Source of the DNA: Zasmidium citrigriseum
Lineage: Eukaryota > Ascomycota > Dothideomycetes > Mycosphaerellales > Mycosphaerellaceae
Assembly (NCBI GenBank): GCA_002786025.1
Contig: NHNW01000076.1
Coordinates: 1-64,000, forward strand
Direction: 5' to 3'
Length of the DNA: 64,000 bases
Positions 32,741 through 45,889 of the stretch are shown here, piece after piece (within the stretch, counting starts at the first letter, position 1; every line of letters starts with the position of its first letter). Under the pieces are notes generated by a model, which made no database searches, had not been told where the DNA came from, and worked only from the letters and a program-made list of their open reading frames with translations. The translations under genes were made by a program, and so were the position numbers.

Positions 32741-34001
32741 GATGGCCAACGACCTTTGGATATGAGGCGCCGGCTAATGTTCACGGAAACTTCGAAGTCA
32801 GATCGCTTCGACATGGACTGGATAAAGGCTTTCATTTCATGCATCGATGCCGCAGCCTTCAAGTCATTCAGAGGGATCCGCATGAGCTGCTTCGATGATG
32901 GACATGGCTGACCGAGAAAGGTGGCATCAAAAGCGAAAGAGCTCTTGCGGACATCGTCAACCAAACGAAAACATACCAACTCGTGCGTTCTATATCACTT
33001 AGGCAAATCTGGTGCTGAGACGAGGATGCGCAAGACGAGTCACGACGAGCCTCGAGGCATGGCGCACGTGCTGTGGCTTTGTGGCTTTAGCTGCCGACGT
33101 TGCGTCGCGCGATCACGTGCTGACAGGGATGTTTTAGCGCGCCTTCCCAAAGCGGCTTGAGATGCAGCGCGCGGGAAAGAGCGATTGCTTTGCTTTGGGG
33201 ACTTCCTAGCATTTTGGAAGACTGCAAGCTGAGTGAGAGGAGCATACGTTTATGACGAGCATTGTTGTGATTACAAGTGGAAATTGTGTTGGGCGGAGAC
33301 AGACGCGGGTGGTATGCATAGGAGGTAGCAACCGAGAGCGTGATCGAATCTACCGCAAAAAGCCATGGCCCCGCGTTGGCTACAGAGTCAACAGCAAGTC
33401 CACTTGAGCTGGCACTGCTGCCCACCTGTCTCCTCTCCTACTCAACTTTTGCGTACAGCCAGAGTCGTCTTTCCACCACCAGCGGCCTCATACTGTGAGT
33501 ACCTTCGTCCAACCCTTGCAACTACCTCGCACATCTTCGCCGCACCTTCCAACAACTTTTGGCGCGTTTTGACACGCGATTACGCATCCGATCGCTTTGT
33601 TTTGGCTCTTCAGCTGTCTTTCGCGACCGAGCATCGACGTCGTGTTGTTCGCATTGTCGTCCATCAACCACCACTAACTAAGCGCTACCACAGTCGCAAC
33701 ACCTTCACCACCACAATCACCACTTCGAAAAACTCACTTGGTAAGTCACTTCCAGCACACTCATGTCCTTCCTCAGCTCTTCTCGTGACGCGCAGCGGGT
33801 GTTGTTGCGCCCGGCAGCTGCGAGCTTCAAGAAGGCGTGCCATCACAACAACGCCAGCCAAAACACGCGCGACCCGACATCGTCATCACCCACACCCACC
33901 ACCAACTTCTAATCGATCGCGACAACATCTTCACCCTATCGCGACTGATCTGACATCTTCATCTTCAGCACCCGACTCAAACTTCCATCAAAACCGTCAC
34001 C
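32741..34001. other. Intergenic and long leader of NHP6-like gene
   Basis: About 1.26 kb. The part from 33,400 to 34,000 is rich in C, A and T with CACC/ACCAC runs, typical of a long fungal 5' leader, and GT...AG pairs are present that could mark a 5'-UTR intron (for example a GTAAGT at about 33,740). A long plus-strand frame over 33,365-34,009 is low complexity and not called. Confidence 0.45.
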
Positions 34002-34494
34002 ATGCCTAAGGAAGCCAAGACCACCCGTGCCTCCAAGAAGGGCGCCGACAAGTCCGCCGGCGGCAAGAAGAAGAAGGGTAAGTTCTCCACCTCACTGGCG
34101 ACCTGTTTCTCGCTCGTGACGACTGACTGACGCGTCACAGACCCCAACATGCCAAAGCGCGGTCTCTCCGCCTACATGTTCTTCGCCAACGAGCAGCGCG
34201 ACAAGGTCCGTGACGACAACCCAGGCATCAAGTTCGGTATGTTCACTCTCGACTTCCATGGACCGCGACGTCTCACTGACACGTCTCAGGCGAGGTTGGC
34301 AAGATCCTCGGCGAGAAGTGGAAGGGTCTCTCGGAGAAGCAGAAGGCCCCATATGAGGCCAAGGCTGCCGCCGACAAGAAGCGTTACGAGGAGGAGAAGG
34401 CTGCCTACACTGCCGTGAGTACTACCTGACCTCCATTCCCTCAACTCAACTGACAAGTCCACAGGGTGGCGATGATGACGAGGATGAGGAGTAG
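34002..34494 (+). CDS. NHP6: NHP6-type HMG-box chromatin protein
   Basis: Four exons (34,002-34,077; 34,141-34,236; 34,290-34,414; 34,465-34,494) splice to 108 aa. The basic N-terminus ([25 protein letters not shown]) precedes [20 protein letters not shown], the canonical start of an NHP6/HMGB box. The box continues through [40 protein letters not shown] and ends with an acidic tail GGDDDEDEE. Size and layout fit yeast Nhp6 orthologues, non-sequence-specific DNA-bending proteins that assist nucleosome remodelling and the FACT complex. The last exon is only 30 nt. Introns are 50-63 nt. It is the last intact gene before RIP block 2. Confidence 0.93.
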
Positions 34495-35164
34495 AAGCTC
34501 TTGGGCCTGATTTCATCAACCCCAAGACAACAACTTCTACTGGCATGACTTCACTTACACGAGCCTACCGTGCTCTCACGGCAGGGCCTCTTCTTCTCAT
34601 CAAGCTCTGGGTACGGACGGAACGGATGGATGGCAGCGTGCAGAGATAACGACAGGCTGCAACCTTTGCTCGTGGATGCGAGTATGATACCAAACGAAAT
34701 GGCTGTGTTCTTTAGCAGTCAGCTCCTCTGCAGCAATGCCGGCAGCGGCGAGTATGTACTATATTGCGATTGAAATGTGGTGACTGCTTCTCAAGTCTGA
34801 CTCTGGTGACTTCATTGTCGACGCCAATGTCGGCGGCCGAGGGCCTTTTGAAACTTCGATCGTGATGGACCTCCACACGACAGCTCTGAGCTTTGCATGT
34901 GACGGTGTTTCTAGACTGCGCAGCATGGAGCAATGGTGGGTCTTCTCTCGCTGACCGCGGCGAGGTGATCATCTATGTAGCTCTTGACTTCGACCAAAAC
35001 GCTTAGCATGAACGCCGCGATCTCCAGAACAACGCCAGAAGGCCGTTATCAAGGCGGGAGTCGGGACCGTTGCTGGCATGCGACGAACCGGCGTCACGAG
35101 TCAAGCGGATGTGTCTTGAAATAGCAATAGCTTTTTGGTCTTGTTTATTCTGACAACAAACTTG
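34495..35164. other. 3' flank of NHP6-like gene and island edge
   Basis: Normal dinucleotide composition, no gene recognised. Composition switches to RIP-type within about 35,165-35,270. Confidence 0.5.
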
Positions 35165-36129
35165 GCACCGCCCTAACGGGCGGGATAATATCGTCAGTTT
35201 CAGTGCTAAAACTAGCCTCTTATCCCATCAATTTGGGATCTACTTTCACCCTCGTTATAAACCTAAAAACCGTAATATCGCTAGCTATTATCTTACCCCC
35301 TTACTACCGCTATTACTCTTACTACCCTTACTACCGCCTTCGTTTATAACTTAGTAATACGCTATATAAGTCTTCTTCTTACAGAGGCGTAGATGTCTAT
35401 AAGAAGTTACTAATATTAGGTATTACTACCGTTAAGGGCGTACTACTACTATTAGGCGTCTATATCGAAGATACTAATATTAATAATAGTACTAGAGTCT
35501 ACTAGTAAGTAAGTAAGTTAACGCCTAACGGCGGCGGCTACTACTACTACGTTAAGATAAAGGTATATCTATTAGCTCGCTCTTAAGTATTAGTAGTACG
35601 AACTACGCTATTATTAACGCCTATTAGTATTAGTAGTAGTTAATACTATATCGCTTACTTAAGTCGCTCCTTATAACGTTAAAGTTACGAAGGGTTATAT
35701 AATAACTAATCGAAGGGCGTTAGTAATAGCCTAACGGCTACTAGCCTTATAGCTAAGCTTATAATACTCGCTCCTTACTCTAATACTAAAGGCGTCGTTA
35801 AACTCGCTAGCGAGCTTATATAAACGCCTAATAGCGGCTATAAGATAGCTAGGCGTAGAGGTTACGGTAATAGCCTTATAGCTACTAGCCTAATAGCTAG
35901 GCTCGTAATACGAGCTCTCTACTATAATATAGTAGGCGTCGTAAAACTCGCTAGTAAGCCTATATATTCGCTAGACGCTCGCTATACCTAAGGTAGATAG
36001 CTCGGCTTCGCTACTTACTATAAGACGGCTATACGTAGTAACGAAGATATAGATATTACTCTATCGTTAATACTACTCTTAAACTATAGACTAACTAGTA
36101 TAAGGTTAATAATTACCTTACCCTCTCGT

Positions 36130-38000
36130 TTCTAATCTTCTAGTATAAGTTGTATAACCTTAGCTTACGCCTACTTCGCCTTCTTAAGCTACTAAGCGTA
36201 GAAGTTACTAGTAGCTATCTTTAATAGGGTAGAGGTGTCTCGAATAGCGAAATATTAGTACTATAGCGCTTCGATAAGGGTATCTAAGTAAAGGCGGAGG
36301 TTACTACTAAACTTTAAGATCTCGGTATCGTCGTCGTTTAGTACTATAATATCCTCGTCTATAAATATCGGCTAGCTAAAGGCTAGATAGACTCTAGACG
36401 CGTTAAAGCCGCTAGTAGCTTAATATTACTCCGTATACGTTATCTTCTAAGTAATTATAAGTCTATTATTAAAGAACTAGTAGTCTCGAAGGATATACTT
36501 ATAGGATAGGTAATAGTAGTACTAGAATCGATATATATACTTAGGAACCTTTATACTATCGTGAAATCGATATACTCGTAGTAGAGGTAGTCTAGCGTCC
36601 TTATTGTCTTCTATAATAGCTAGCTCCTTACGTAAGTAGTCTTAAGTTAATATTAGTAGGCTAGCGAACTTAACGAGGTCGTAGATAGCCTAAAAGCTTC
36701 TAGTACTACTAGTATCCTTCTTAATTAAAACTTCGTCTAGTCGTTACTAAAATACTTAATCTACGTTAACGTAGTTAGTAGCCGTACCTTATAGACTCTA
36801 CTACCTTATTATACGCTTGTCGTAGTACTTAAGAGCCGAGTAGTAGCCTTTAAGGGGTAAAGTTGTTAATATCTAGAAGGATTAAAGTTAGCGAAACTTT
36901 ATACGTAACCTCTTAAAGGGGTAGGAAGTAGTAGGGTTAATAACTTTAATCGACGGCTTCTTCTTCTTTAACTTACTTACCTATATTAATAGAGGGTTAC
37001 TAATACGAGCCTATATCGCCTACTCGTTACTAGACTCCGAATACTAGTTCTAACGAAGATATTACGCCTTAACGGCGTTACTAACAACCTCTAGTAGCCC
37101 GATCGCGTCCTTAATAAAGCTAGTATACTACTTCTTATTTTAAGCGATATATATCGCTCTAAGTATTAATCTAAAGACTTCTTAGTACGACTTACTAGGT
37201 AGATTACGAAGGAGGGTCTCTTTAGCGTAGCGCTAGTAGAGGAAGGGTTATATACTAATATTCTTTAAAGCGAGTCGCTCGGTAGCCGACTAATCTATTA
37301 TAGACTATAACGGAGTCTATTTACCTATAGTCTATAGCTTAATCTACTCTAGAGCCGTCTAGATCGCGTTAGCCTTCTACCGCTCTAGTAAGAAGTAGCC
37401 TATAGGTACGTATAGGCCTTCCTCGTACTAGACCTAGATTATAAAGAGAAACTAGTCTATCTACGTAGTATTGTAAGTTAAGTCTATTATAAACAACTTA
37501 GGGTTAGTCTTTAAGACGTCTAGTTACTACTCCGCCGCCTATACTACCCCCTTTACCTTACCGTTGTTATAGGCGGCTATAAACGACTAATAACGTACCT
37601 TCTAGCTCGGATAAGCGCTAACTAACGATATCTCTTCTAGGCGCTTAATATACTCGTTAATCTACTTTAGAGCGTTACCTCTTATCGAGTTAGCTACCCT
37701 TCGCTTATTAGACGCTATAGTAATAACCTTTAGAGTATACTAAGCCGTCTAGCTATAACTATTAGCGACGAAGGTGCCTCTAACCTCTATAAAGACACCC
37801 TCTCGAAGTTATAACTATACTAGCGGTACCTAACCCTTCGATAATACTAGTAGCTTACTTACGACTTCCTTTAAGCCGTCGCTCGTTATCTAAGACTAAG
37901 CCGTTAAGAGCGAGTAAGTATAATCGTAGAGCTCTTTACTACGGGCTCTATATACCTCGATATAGTAATACTACGACACCTCTAGGCCTTTAAAGAAGTA
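36130..38000 (-). pseudogene. MULE-like transposase relic
   Basis: A minus-strand frame of about 620 codons broken by TAG/TAA only. Near 37,470-37,520 it reads LFIIDLTYNTT*ID, and near 37,262-37,315 IID*SATERLALKN followed by a FLY*RYAKETLLRNL segment (former FLCxxHxxxTLxR type). This order matches the first Asp, second Asp and C/H region of MULE-type DDE transposases with DSTHKTN-like first motifs. The N-terminal part (GTFVANSYS, KRRVANSIRG) fits a DNA-binding region. C-terminal sequence continues to about 36,130. Terminal inverted repeats were not identified. RIP explains all stops. Confidence 0.5.
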
Positions 38001-38789
38001 TCTTACGGCGAGCGACGCTAGATACGCTATCTATTATTAGATTACTAGCTCTTACGCTAACGTTAGCTTACTTACTAATATTATAAGCCGGCTTTATTTA
38101 GTGCCCTTTACTACCTTAATTTAGAGCGTTAAGATAATACTAACTTCTTCCGTAGGTATACTAATAACTATATAATAGCTAAGTACCCTTCCTCGTTCGC
38201 TAGCTATTATAATCGTTAGCTAGGTACTAAATCGACGTCGTCTATAGTAGTAACGCCCTAAACTCGGCTAGCCGCTCCTCGCCCTCGTATACTAACTTCC
38301 TCCTTATATTAAACTACTCTAATAGCTTCTTAGCTAAATTTAGTAGTAGTAGGTTAGCTATTATTTAAAACAAGAGGTGGATTTAATATAGAAGTAGCCT
38401 AACGGCTAGTAAGAGTAGGAATCGATATAGTAGTAGTAGTAGCGGCGGTAGCGAGGTATATTACTACCCTACGGGCGTCCTAATCTAAGACCTAATTTAC
38501 GCTTATTTTAGGTAATATTTCGGTCTAGAAAAGGGACGTAAGTAGCGTTGTCTTACTATTAAGTAGGTCTACTAATATAGCGTTAATATTAGGGTCGGCT
38601 AAACGCCGTTGTTATTAGAATAAATAATACTAGCTTTTTACCCTAATAGTATTAGCTTTAGGCGACGCGTAGCGGCTAAAAGATACTACTAAAGACCTAC
38701 TATTATTATTATATAGTAGAGTAGAGGAGTAGGATTCTTAGGCCTTTAGTAGTAGCCTAATCTATAGTTTATATTAATATTAATAGTTC

Positions 38790-38880
38790 TAATAGATATT
38801 AAGGTTCTAATAGCTCTAATAGTTTTAATAGCTCTAATAGTTCTTATAGATCTAATAAATCTTATAAAACCGTTAAACTT
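38790..38880. repeat. TTCTAATAG-type 9-bp minisatellite (left)
   Basis: About nine degenerate units of TTCTAATAG/CTCTAATAG. The reverse complement of the unit, less RIP-mutated (CCATTAGAT), forms a similar run at 54,711-54,768, at the far end of the block. Confidence 0.65.
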
Positions 38881-38889
38881 TATTAGTTA

Positions 38890-39305
38890 TTATAGTTTTA
38901 TCCGATAAGGGACAAATTGCTAGTATTTTAATTAAAATTTAATTAAATAAGTTTCGTCCGTTAAGGCTAAGATTAATTAAATTAGTATATTAGCGTAAAC
39001 TTAATTTAAGTCGTTAACGGCCGCCTTATCTATTATATCGCTTATATACCGCCTATTATAACGGACGAAACTCTAGTCGATTTCTTTATTACCTACTATA
39101 ACGGACGAAACCCTAATCGATTCTATCGCGTATCTACCTACCTACCTACTAGAACGGACGAAACCTATCCCTAGTCGATTCTATTACCTACCTACTATAA
39201 CGGACGAAACCCTAATCGATTCTATTACCTATCTACCTACCTACCTACTATAACGGACGAAACCCTAGTTAATTCTATCGCCTACCCGCTATAACGGACG
39301 AAACC
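38890..39305. repeat. Array of TAACGGACGAAAC-type motif (left)
   Basis: Two copies in the opposite orientation (38,890, 38,945) and then six of TAACGGACGAAACYCTARTC at about 39,056, 39,100, 39,152, 39,200, 39,253 and 39,293, spaced about 45-50 bp. The motif sits next to the left minisatellite. Confidence 0.7.
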
Positions 39306-39699
39306 CTAAACTTTAGCGTAAACGTAAGCTATTCTATATAGTATTAACTATAGTTATACCCCTACCGCCCTACGTAATATTATAGTAGTTCCGTAAGCTA
39401 ACGACTACGATATAGACCGACTTCTAGTTTATTAATTAAGAGTATTAGGATAGGCTATTATAAGAGGTAGGTCTCGCTAGGGAAGATAGTACTAATAGTA
39501 AGAGACGGACGCTCGCGTTAAATTAGTTAAGGAAGTTTAATAACGCTAGCCGTATTATAGAAACCTCTAAAGGTATATAGATATACGCTATCTTTAGTAG
39601 ATATCTTACGCGTTTATAGGCAAACTAGCTACTTTACCCTATATATCTTATTTACGGCCTAGTCGATAGTAAGAGTATAGAGTATATAGGAATCGATAT

Positions 39700-40420
39700 A
39701 ACCTAGCGTATATATACTATAAGCGTATAGGTAGAACTAGATATACTATAGTAGTAGAAGATAGAGTTAGTAATTGCTATATAGTAGACGGTAATATACT
39801 TAAGGCGGAGATAGAGGATATACGGGCCTAGATATATAAGCTAGAAGTATTATCGTAGGCCTAGTAGGTATAGATCGCCGAACTAGAGCGCTAGATAATA
39901 GAACTATTATAGCGTTCGACGTATAGCTCGTTTAGTATATTCGTAGAGGCGTCTTAGCCTAGTAATATAAGTTAGCGTAGTAAAAGCTAAGAAACGTATA
40001 ACGTAATATTCGTTTTATCTAATAAGAGTAGACTTAAGTCGTATACTAACTCGATACTAGCGATTAAGACTACTAGCGATTAAGACTACTAGCGTTTAAG
40101 ACTACTAGCGTTTAAGACTACTAGCGTTTAAGACGAGGTATTAATAGAGCTAGCGTTAAAAGTAAGATATAGGAAGAGTAGAAGTTTAAGATATATAGTA
40201 ACTAAGAAGAGCGACTAAGACGAGCGCTAATATATTAAAGAAGAGCTATTTAATAGTAGCTAGAGGCGTCGTAGTAGGGTAGCGGCGGCTAGTTATAGAT
40301 ATAGTAGGCGTAAGGCCTACCGTCTTATCTTATAAGATACTACTAGCCCTTATATATATAACGATAGTAAGGACTACTAATACGAGATATACTCTACCTA
40401 CTAATCTACTCTATAATCTC
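39700..40420 (+). pseudogene. Coiled-coil protein relic followed by Ser-rich region
   Basis: A plus-strand frame with TAG/TAA interruptions gives a clear heptad-like segment at about 39,790-39,910 (GNILKAEIEDIRA, then IAELER*IIELL), then a Ser/Arg/Tyr-rich stretch that runs into the TAG-repeat region. I do not recognise it. It could be a coat-like or DNA-binding protein of the surrounding element. Ends are uncertain. Confidence 0.35.
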
Positions 40421-40558
40421 CGTAACCCGAGAGTACTACCGCTTACGGCTAATATTAGCCTCGTTCTACTTAGCCTTAGAGACGAACTACTACTCGCTAT
40501 TACGAGTCGGCTAGTAAAGAATAGCCTTTAGATAGCTAGGATAGCGGCGCGAAGAGGA

Positions 40559-40559
40559 G

Positions 40560-40590
<31 letters not shown>

Positions 40591-40608
40591 CGGTAGTAGT
40601 AGTAGTAG
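40559..40608. repeat. TAG trinucleotide microsatellite
   Basis: About 16 units of (TAG/GTA)n with one CGG interruption. In the plus-strand frame this could derive from a Ser/Gln-coding run. Confidence 0.85.
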
Positions 40609-41929
40609 ACTTAATAGCTATAAGGGCTATAATAGGGACTATAGTAGTAGCGATAGGACTAGCGACTAGACTAGGACTAGAGGGATTAGCGGCGGTAGGC
40701 TAGTTAGTAATACTAGTAGTAGTAGTAGTATCGTTAGGCTTAGAGCCTATAAAGTCGTCGTCGTTAAGTATACTACGCCTATATATTAGCTACTAGTTAT
40801 AGATCGAGCGAGAACTAGAAGACTTACAAGTTATTAATATCGTTATCGAAATCTAATAGACGAGACGACGTAGGAGAAGGAGTATTAGTAGTAGTAGTAG
40901 TAGCCTCTCTAGCTTCTCTACGCTCGCGAGCGTATACTTACTAGCGACGGACTATATTAATATTAGCTTACTACCGTCTAAAGTTTAGTCGTTAGAGACT
41001 TACTAAAGGCGAGGGCGCGAGTAGTATTAGTAAGACGACTAGTAGTAGTATAATAAGTAGCGATATAGGCGTAGGCGAGAGTAAGGGAGCGATAGACTAT
41101 ATCGATATTAGCTTACTATCGTCTAAAGTTAGAGGATATTAAAGACTTATAGGTAGCGCGCTAGATAAAACTAGCCTCGATATAGCGAACGACGATACGC
41201 TCGCGAGGACTAAGGCTAGGGCGACAGACGCTACTAACAAACTATAAGTAAAGCTCGCTATATATAAGGAAGTAGGTAAAAGTATTTATATTATTCTATA
41301 TCGATAGTTAGCTTAGAGCTCGCTACTACTTAAGAGGTAGAAAATATACTTTATTATACTAGATAATAGAAAGGACGAAATAATAAGCGCTAGGTATAGT
41401 AGGTAGTAGTAGTAGTAGTAAGGTAGTAGTAGTAATATAGATAGTATTTAAGATAGTTATCGGAAGCGGAGAGTTAGTAAGGCGGCGTAACGGTATTATT
41501 AGGTAAGGAAGAAGAAGAGAAGAAGGAAGAGAAGGAAGCCGGTTTTAAAATATTTCTTAATAATAGGACGGGTCGACTATTATTAGGCTATTTACTCTTT
41601 ACGCCCTATAGTTATATAGCTACTCCTACCTCGAGTTTTATCCGTTAAGCTAACCTTACTTCGGATAAAATCTTTAATAGGATTCTTACTATTATCGCTA
41701 TCTAGATATAGGTCGCTTAAAGCTTATTCCTAGTAGAGTACTAATAGTACCTAGTCTTAAGAAACGCTTAAGTAGCTTTAATAGTAAGCTTCCTATTTAG
41801 AGGTCTAGCCGACTCTATAAATACCTAGATTAATAATAGAAGATATAATAGAGGTAGGGATATCTATTTAGGAGGAGGTAAGGTTAGAGGTAATTTACGC
41901 TAAGCTAGATAGGGGTTAGACTCTATAAC

Positions 41930-42000
41930 GCTTACGTACCTTATAACGGACAAAACTATTATATAGCGTTACCTTAACGGATAAAACTCTAAATTTTAAA
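41930..42000. repeat. Two copies of the TAACGGAYAAAAC motif
   Basis: TAACGGACAAAAC at about 41,944 and TAACGGATAAAAC at about 41,977. An opposite-orientation copy lies at about 41,637. Confidence 0.6.
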
Positions 42001-42584
42001 CAGCCGCTAGCGCCCGAGTACTATAACTAATTAGGGGTAGCTTAACCTCTATAGTCGTTATAGTAATAAGGTATTATATATATATTATTATTTTGTAGAG
42101 AGTCTAGTACTATAGGCTAGTTATTTATCTACGCGTAGAAACGATAACGACGACGACGAGACTCTCGTAGATAAGGCTAGTAGTTAGTAGTAGTAGGTAT
42201 AGAGCGCTACTAGAAGAAGGGGTCTATAATCGCTAGAGTCTCGATATATTAATATACGAAACGTAATACCTACGGGGTAGTAATTCTATTATAAAGTAGT
42301 ATTATTACTATATAAAATAATCGCTATCCTAGCTAAGCTCTACTCGCGGTATATCTATATACTTAAGCCTTTTCGCGCCTATCGAGTCTAGCGCTATCTA
42401 TTCCTTTATCCTCTCGATTAGAGCTCTAGTATTTATTTACGAAGCGATATATACGCCTTATACTAGAATAGATAATCTCTACCGTCGAGATATTATCGTC
42501 TACTACTAAGTCTACCTACTACTAAATCTACCTACCTACCGCTAAATCTACCTACTACCGAGTCTACTAACCGCCGAGTCTACT

Positions 42585-43975
42585 CTATTTATAGAAGAGG
42601 AGGTTTACGTAAGAAGATTAGTTCTACGCTAGAAGAGGAGGCTCGTTTAGCTATAAGGCGTAGCCTATACTACGAGAAAGAACTACTTAACTCTACTAGT
42701 ATAGAGTCTATCTCTATACTTATCGACTAGGCTAAGGCTAGGGAAATATATATAGTACTACTATCTACTACCGTAATAGAGATAGGCGGAACGGAGCCCT
42801 AATTATATAGGCTATAAGGATATAGGGATCTAAGGTTTAGTATAAGACCCTCTTCTCTATAATACTAGAGTAGAGTAGATTATTAGTATAACGTAAACGA
42901 CGACGTTAATAATATTCTTATACGAAATAAGTAAAGTACTAGCTACCGCTACCTAGGAAGTATTAGTTCCGTAAGTAATCCGATATATAATAGTAGACCT
43001 TCGAGCTATAGTATAAAAGAGCTAATAAGTATATAGCGCTAATCGTCGTTAAGCGTAAACGTCTTTAGACTTTAGTAAAGTCTTAGGACCTAAGTATACT
43101 CTTATAACTAACGGTACTAGATAACGTATAGTATCTAGGCGCCTCTTTTATAGCCGAGGAGACTATTTAGTAAAGTATACCTCTCGTAATAATAGTATAG
43201 ATAGTTTAACGCCTTAACGCCGAAGTATTATAACGAGCGGATCGCGCGTAACTCTTATAGTAATATTAGTACTAGAATATATATCGCCGTAGCCTAGCTA
43301 GATATATATCGTAATAGCTATATCGTCGATAAGAGCCTCCTATAAGGACGCTTTAAACTAAGCCCCTAAACCCTACGCCTCTTAGAGAGCTAGCTAAGCG
43401 AGCGAACGCTAGTTAACCCTTATACTATACCTACTTAGAGTAACCGTATAGGTAAGAGAGGTACCTCGCTAAGTACCCTAATAGTAGCTATAAAGCTAAA
43501 GAGGTAGACCTAGGCGGGTAGAAGACTAAACAACTAGATAGATAAGGTATAGTACCGACTAAGTAGAATCTTATCGATTCCGAAAGGATAGTAATAGCTC
43601 TAAGTACCTAGTTTAACGTTATAGATAGGACAAAGGATAAAGTAGTCTAGCGGTATCTACCTTTCCTAAACTTTACTAAGGTAAAGTAGTCTAGTATCTA
43701 CTACCTTTCTAGGCCTTTATAGTATAGTTTACTATTATAAGGGACGAGATAGGCTACTAAGAGTACTTAGTTGTTTAGTAAGGTAGATAGTAGCTAGCCT
43801 ACTACTTAGTTTTAACGTCGTTAAGCTAGACGGATCTCTTCGTAAGCCTACTAGTTACTACTACTACGCCGACTTATATACAAAGCGCTATTACGTACTT
43901 ATAGTAGTAGATTATAGAGGTACAGAGGTAGATAAAGGAAGAAGAAAGAAGCTAGAAGGAAGACGCTATCTTATA
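42585..43975 (+). repeat. Dispersed repeat, copy B
   Basis: Co-linear with 9,009-10,420 in the same orientation; shared segments at 42,592-42,870, 42,890-43,150 and 43,820-43,975. It is about as RIP-mutated as copy A, and the two differ mostly at TA/CG positions and by small indels. No protein recognised. Confidence 0.7.
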
Positions 43976-44379
43976 GTCGTAAAAGCTATAGCGAAAGATA
44001 ATATTATAGAGGTAAGGTTTAGATATTTAATAAGTAGTAATACTACTATAAATAAAGCCGGAGTTTACGGAGTTTAGACTTAGGCGTTTAAGGCTAGTAG
44101 TAGATAGGAAATAGTAACTTAGCTATTCTTTTATAAGGTAGAGCTACCGCTTTATAGAGGAATTAGAACGTAGAACTCTTCTAGAGGATATAGAGAGTAG
44201 ATAGGGTAGATAGCGTAAATAGATAAGGTAGAGTAGGCGTTAACGAGGTTAGTAATTCTACTATTATAAGAGCCTATTACTTTATAAAAGAACTATTATC
44301 CTCCTTTATTCCCCTCTACTTCCTATAGTCTACTATATTACTATATAAGATATAATAGACTATACGCCTCTACCCTATT

Positions 44380-45315
44380 AGACGAAACTCGAATCTTAAG
44401 AACTATTCGATCTTAAGAGGTGTCTTCTAAGGCTACCTCTACTATATTAGATAAAACTCGAAACTTAAGAGCTATCTTCTTAAGAGCCTCCTCTTTAAGA
44501 GACTATAGCTACCTCTACCTTATTAGAAGAAACGAATACTAATCTTAAGAGCTACCTATATTACGATAGACTATATACCGCTAGCCTTATTAGACAAAAC
44601 TTAGACCTAGTAAGAGCCTCGAGAACTATATTCTTAAGAGCTACCTCTACCTCTACCTTATTAGACGAAACTTAAATCTAGTAGTAGTAGATAATAAGAC
44701 TACTAGCCTTAAACCCGAGCTTAGTATATATAGGCTTTAACTTTAGTAACCGTAGACCCTATTATCGAACGACTCCTTAAATCTAGTAGTAGCTTTAATA
44801 AGCCCCTTAATAGACAAAACTCGAAACTAGTAGTAGCCTCGAGAGCGGCCTTCTACCTTCTACTATAACGGACAAAATACTAGCCTCGAGAGCTATATCC
44901 TTAAGAGATACCTTATCGGACGAAACTCTAATCTAGTAATAGCCTTAAGAGCTACTTTCTACCTTCTACCTTCTACTTTCTACCTTCTACCTTAACGGAC
45001 GAAACTCTAATCTAGTAATAGCCCTAAGAGCTATATCCTTAAGAACTATATCCTTAAGAACTATATCCTTAAGAACTATATCCTTAAGAGCTACCTCTAC
45101 CTTATTAGATAAAACTCGAATCTTAAGAGCTAGAGCCTCCCTTTTAAGAGTCTAGAGCTACCTCTACCTTATTAGACGAAACTCGAGTCTAGTAGTAGCC
45201 TCGAGAGCTATATCCTTAAGAGCTACCTCCTTAAGAGCTACCTTAACGGATAAAACTCTAATCTAGTAGTAGTATTAAGAGCTACCTTCTACCTTCTACC
45301 TTAACGGATAAAACT
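44380..45315. repeat. Array of TWAYNGAYRAAACTC motif (internal)
   Basis: About thirteen copies (for example 44,390, 44,450, 44,588, 44,811, 44,923, 44,994, 45,104, 45,172, 45,242, 45,301), same orientation as the left array. Spacers are rich in CTACCT and CTTAAGAGCTA words; TATCCTTAAGARCTA is tandemly repeated four times near 45,030-45,100. Confidence 0.7.
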
Positions 45316-45889
45316 CTTAAACCGCCTACTCTCTATTATAACTAGGTCTAATACCTTAACTAGTATAACGTAGGATCGTCGATATTATCGTAGCCGAGCT
45401 AGTAATACTATCTATAGTATATATATATAAGATATCGAGGAGCTCGAAGATAGTTATAGAGGTATTAGATAACGACTATATACTACTAGTAAGTAGGAAT
45501 AATAAGAGCGACGTAATTAGAGGCTCTTACTTATAGTATATAGTTATTACTATAGATAAAGATAGCTCTAAAGTCGTAGGTATTATAGGGCTAGTAACGA
45601 AGCTATTTATAGTTTACTATCTAATATTAGTTATAGACGAAGAGTAAGACTAACTATAGTAGGCTTTATATATAATATACCTCTTATACTATTACTACCT
45701 TAGTACCTCTCTACGCCTATAATAGGTATTACGAGCGCCTTAGTCCTAATAGTACCTAAGTTACGCGTAATAGAGTATTAATTTAGGTATATATAGAGGT
45801 AGGAGCTAGGCTATATATATAGGCTCTCGACCTCTTTCTCTTCTTCCCTACGATACTAATAATAATAGTAATAACTACCTTATTTAATT
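45316..45889. other. RIP-mutated spacer
   Basis: No followable frame longer than about 60 codons and no repeat structure noticed. Confidence 0.35.

Noticed and set aside
33365..34009. 214-codon ORF upstream of the NHP6-like gene
   Set aside because: Composition (Thr, His, Ser, Pro, Arg) reflects a CACC-rich untranslated leader, and it overlaps the NHP6 start codon.
40559..40608. TAG repeat as a telomere-like tract
   Set aside because: Telomere repeats in filamentous fungi are TTAGGG. This is a trinucleotide microsatellite and no TTAGGG array is present.
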